From NCBI GenBank assembly GCA_026260175.1, contig JAKCWW010000162.1, forward strand, positions 104,523 to 127,824: 23,302 bases of DNA, read 5' to 3'. A program made the translations under genes and the position numbers. The DNA is from Reticulitermes lucifugus (Eukaryota > Arthropoda > Insecta > Blattodea > Rhinotermitidae). Positions 20,975 to 23,302 of the stretch are shown here, one piece after another. Numbering within the stretch: the first letter of the stretch is position 1; the number at the start of each line of letters is the position of its first letter. The notes under the pieces are model-generated. The model saw nothing but the letters and a program-made list of their open reading frames with translations. It was not told where the DNA came from and searched no databases.

Positions 20975-21280
20975 ACTCTCGACTTGTATTGCGGAGCTGC
21001 TCTGGATCGAATCTGATCCAGCTTACAGGCTACCTTAAACTTTTAAACTTACTTTAAAATTACAATTCTACCTCACAGTAAGCACTTTAGGGTCTTCACC
21101 CGAGAATTAAATCTTTTAATACAAAGTATGGAAATACTGTTTTTACTTCCAAACCTCACAGAAAATGTAAGTACGGAGCGTAGGCACAGTGCAGCAAACT
21201 TGACACTAAACAGGCGGTTGTTATAACGAGCATTGTGTCTTAAAGGGTCAACGTGCATTGCGTCCTGCTTCGCATTAAAG
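20975..21280. other. Intronic sequence, nothing recognised
   Basis: AT-rich, with no motif of note. Confidence 0.5.
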
Positions 21281-21323
21281 GATTCCAGGGTTCAAATCTG
21301 TGACGACAGACCGGCTGTCGTCA
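21281..21323 (+). repeat. Box B-like word plus perfect 9-bp hairpin
   Basis: GGGTTCAAATC near 21288-21298 resembles pol III box B. It is followed by TGACGACAG, the loop ACCGG and CTGTCGTCA at 21301-21323. No box A was found at a tRNA-like distance. It may be a worn SINE fragment. Confidence 0.35.
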
Positions 21324-21510
21324 CTTAGGATTCCGGGGTTTTGCTCACGTTCTCCAGAAAAATGTCGAAATATCTGACCTGCAATTAGGCCACGAATGTT
21401 AATATCTGTGCAGATACCCAACAAATTTCCTATACACAGCACTTTAACCAACAAATGCACTCTTATTATACCTTGTTATGTTATACAATACAGTCACAGT
21501 GAGCTAGCCA

Positions 21511-21546
21511 GACATGTTTCGATCCCTTGTTGGGATCATCATCAGG
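21511..21546 (-). ncRNA. Hammerhead-ribozyme-like motif (incomplete)
   Basis: On the minus strand the core word CTGATGA (21539-21545) is followed by a 6-bp stem (GATCCC and GGGATC, 5-nt loop) and then GAAAC (21516-21520), the order found in hammerhead ribozymes. Against a functional ribozyme, there is one extra base between CTGATGA and the stem. The possible stem III is only ACATGT, with a GTC after it. No stem I pairing was found. Hammerhead-like sequences are known from Penelope-like retroelements and retrozymes, so this may be a decayed or variant copy. Confidence 0.3.
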
Positions 21547-21627
21547 CCCTTTTAGATTATAACTTACACAATTACAAATTAACAATAAAGGTACGTATTA
21601 AAATTATAAGATGCATAAAGGTTAAAA

Positions 21628-21748
21628 TTGTATGCTATCTCTGTTGGTTCCTGGGCCCACCGTGCATCGGAATGTCTTAGCCTTCCACATATAAACAGGC
21701 AATTTCCGATACACAGTGGACCCAAGAACCAACAGAGATAGCCTACAA
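21628..21748 (-). repeat. 45-bp imperfect inverted repeat with 31-nt loop
   Basis: The arms 21628-21672 and 21704-21748 match at 40 of 45 positions without gaps. Four of the five differences are C versus T when the arms are aligned, so a minus-strand transcript would form G-U wobble pairs there and leave only one true mismatch. A plus-strand transcript would have C-A mismatches instead. It could be a small transposon hairpin or a transcribed structured RNA. No coding role is supported. Confidence 0.85.
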
Positions 21749-23132
21749 ACTGAAATGGACGGCCCCGTTCTACTGGCTGATCTGAGATACAGTTTGGAAA
21801 ACAATGCTGTTTATGAGATAATATTTGCTTTGTGTGAAGAGATGCCAGTACATTTCAGACTTGAGACAGCATTTGTACGGGTGGCAGCTCCTAAGCCACG
21901 TAGTTTCAGTCTCTTTTACATGACTCTTGATTATATCTTCTGTGTGCAGGCAATGTATAGTATAGATAGGTTACCTTTACTGTTACGACACAAGTAAAAC
22001 TGTATTACAACAGTACCCTACTCGAATATTTAAAATGTCCACTTCGTCTTTTTGCCGAAATTCAAGTGGCGGTGTTACCCATCAAAACGTGGGTCATTTC
22101 AGATAATATGCACGATTTAATGGTGAAATTAAAAAAATAATTTATAGTGAAGTACGCTTACTACAGAGCATTAAATTCTGAGTCTATAGACATCAAAATG
22201 TGGTTGACTGTACACAGATAATAGCTCTACTGACATGTTACGACTTATTGCCTGATAAGTAGAGAATAATGCCGACATGTCCATGCAAGGTCACGAAACG
22301 TAATAGCCACTAAGACGGGTAACAATATTATCGGACGCACATTCCGCTCTATATTTTACCCTAACCGTGAATTAGCTTGAAAAATTGAAGTTGGACCCCG
22401 CTTGGCCTTAATCTACGAAGTTACACTAACTATTATCCGGCACTGAACCATATCATGTGCCATTACATATTTACGTAATAGTTTTCGTTTTAAATTATTC
22501 CACTACTCAATCTTCCACGTCTCCTAATTTTACTTGAAAATTTCAACAACTTCTGTGCATATCTGGCTTTCCCTAATTCTGCTACACGACTCATCAACCC
22601 ATCCGTTTTTATTTAATCACTCTTACAAAGAATAGAGAAACGGTACTAACTTTGAAGATCTTGTCTCTTGCTTACTCCCCTGTTAATTTATCTCCCCTTG
22701 GACCAAACATTTTCCTCAGACTAATGTCTTCCGTTGTTTCTACGGAAAACAGAGAAACTTTCAAGCAGATAATAAAGAGACAGAGTGCAGTTGCGAACTG
22801 ATGGCAACATAGTCTACTGTTTCTCATAAGTCAGTGGACCAATAAGAATAACTTACAGACGAGATCTATAGCATTTAAAATATTTTCTTTTTTAACATTC
22901 CTGTGCACGTTTAGGGAGCAATTTCCGTAAAGTGAGCCTGCTTGACAGCGAGGAATTTGGCATAAAATTACAGAAAACAGCATAAAAACTTACAAAATAA
23001 CCTGATAGAAATTCGTACTTTATGGGAATCTTGACGGCGCTAATTATGGTTACTGTCTTTGGCTTTTGACGCCGTGAAATTTGGTACGTATTGAGCGGCG
23101 TCACATTCCGGGACACAGGAAATTTCGTTCTT
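21749..23132. other. Intronic sequence, nothing recognised
   Basis: AT-rich DNA. Open frames at 21716-21997 and 22892-23116 (minus) show no known motif. The first overlaps the right arm of the hairpin. Confidence 0.5.
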
Positions 23133-23302
23133 GTGGTCTTGCTGTTTATGGCACCTTGTGGGCAGACAGGTGGTCTTGCTGTTTATGGCACCTTGTGGGC
23201 AGGCAGGTGGTCTTGCTGTTTATGGCACGTTGTGGGCAGACAGGTGGTCTTGCTGTTTATGGCACCTTGTGGGCAGACAGGTGGTCTTGCTGTTTATGGC
23301 AC
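23133..23302. repeat. 37-bp tandem repeat, at least 4.6 copies, cut by the right window edge
   Basis: Units start at 23133, 23170, 23207, 23244 and 23281 with GTGGTCTTGCTGTTTATGGC. Units differ only at single bases (GCAGGCAG in one, GCACGTTG in another). The array continues beyond the window, so its length is unknown. Confidence 0.96.

Larger units (their letters stand above)
9949..23302 (+). other. 5' portion of a long neuroligin intron (no downstream exon seen)
   Basis: No segment on the plus strand after 9948 encodes the next neuroligin blocks, such as the region leading to the catalytic-elbow equivalent. The following 13.3 kb is AT-rich and filled with repeats, consistent with the very long introns of large insect genomes. 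The intron reading depends on the donor at 9949 and on the absence of a recognisable exon. A small, poorly conserved exon could have been missed. Confidence 0.7.

Noticed and set aside
21716..21997. 93-codon plus-strand open frame
   Set aside because: It begins within the right arm of a hairpin, has no recognised motif and no homologous signal elsewhere in the window.

Overview
The window looks like nuclear DNA of an insect, probably a cockroach, termite or relative (Blattodea). The evidence is an AT-rich, gene-poor sequence with consensus splice signals, many decayed retroelements and minisatellites, and one exon of an arthropod-type neuroligin. The Blattodea placement rests on remembered resemblance of the LINE C-terminal protein to families common in that group, and is an inference.

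Layout. Bases 1-96 are a 32-bp tandem repeat. Bases 97-9368 are upstream flank with microsatellites, a purine-rich tract (2397-2557), a possible LINE 3' tail (4989-5040, minus strand) and a CpG-rich block with a TATA-like box (7597-7810) that could be a promoter or 5' UTR exon. The only confident protein-coding segment is the first coding exon of a neuroligin (9369-9948, plus strand). It ends at a strong splice donor, and no later exon was recognised, so 9949-23302 is read as the 5' part of a long intron.

The intron is full of repeats. Three copies of one dispersed repeat family occur at 11676-12142 (+), 12910-13437 (-) and 18534-19052 (+). The first two form a large inverted repeat. A fold-back element with about 74-bp arms (12144-12540) sits between them. 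A 39-bp (13-codon) minisatellite lies at 15399-15735. A decayed LINE 3' end on the minus strand (16441-17145) is split by a tRNA-derived SINE (16538-16830) with a 10-bp target-site duplication. A much younger 5'-truncated copy of the same LINE family (20467-20964, plus strand) has its own perfect 10-bp duplication. At 21511-21748 there is a hammerhead-like motif followed by a 45-bp hairpin. A 37-bp tandem repeat runs off the right end.

No operon-like organisation or multi-gene system is present. The most informative material is the record of retrotransposition, both nested and recent, and the strand-specific folding of the 21.5-21.75 kb region.
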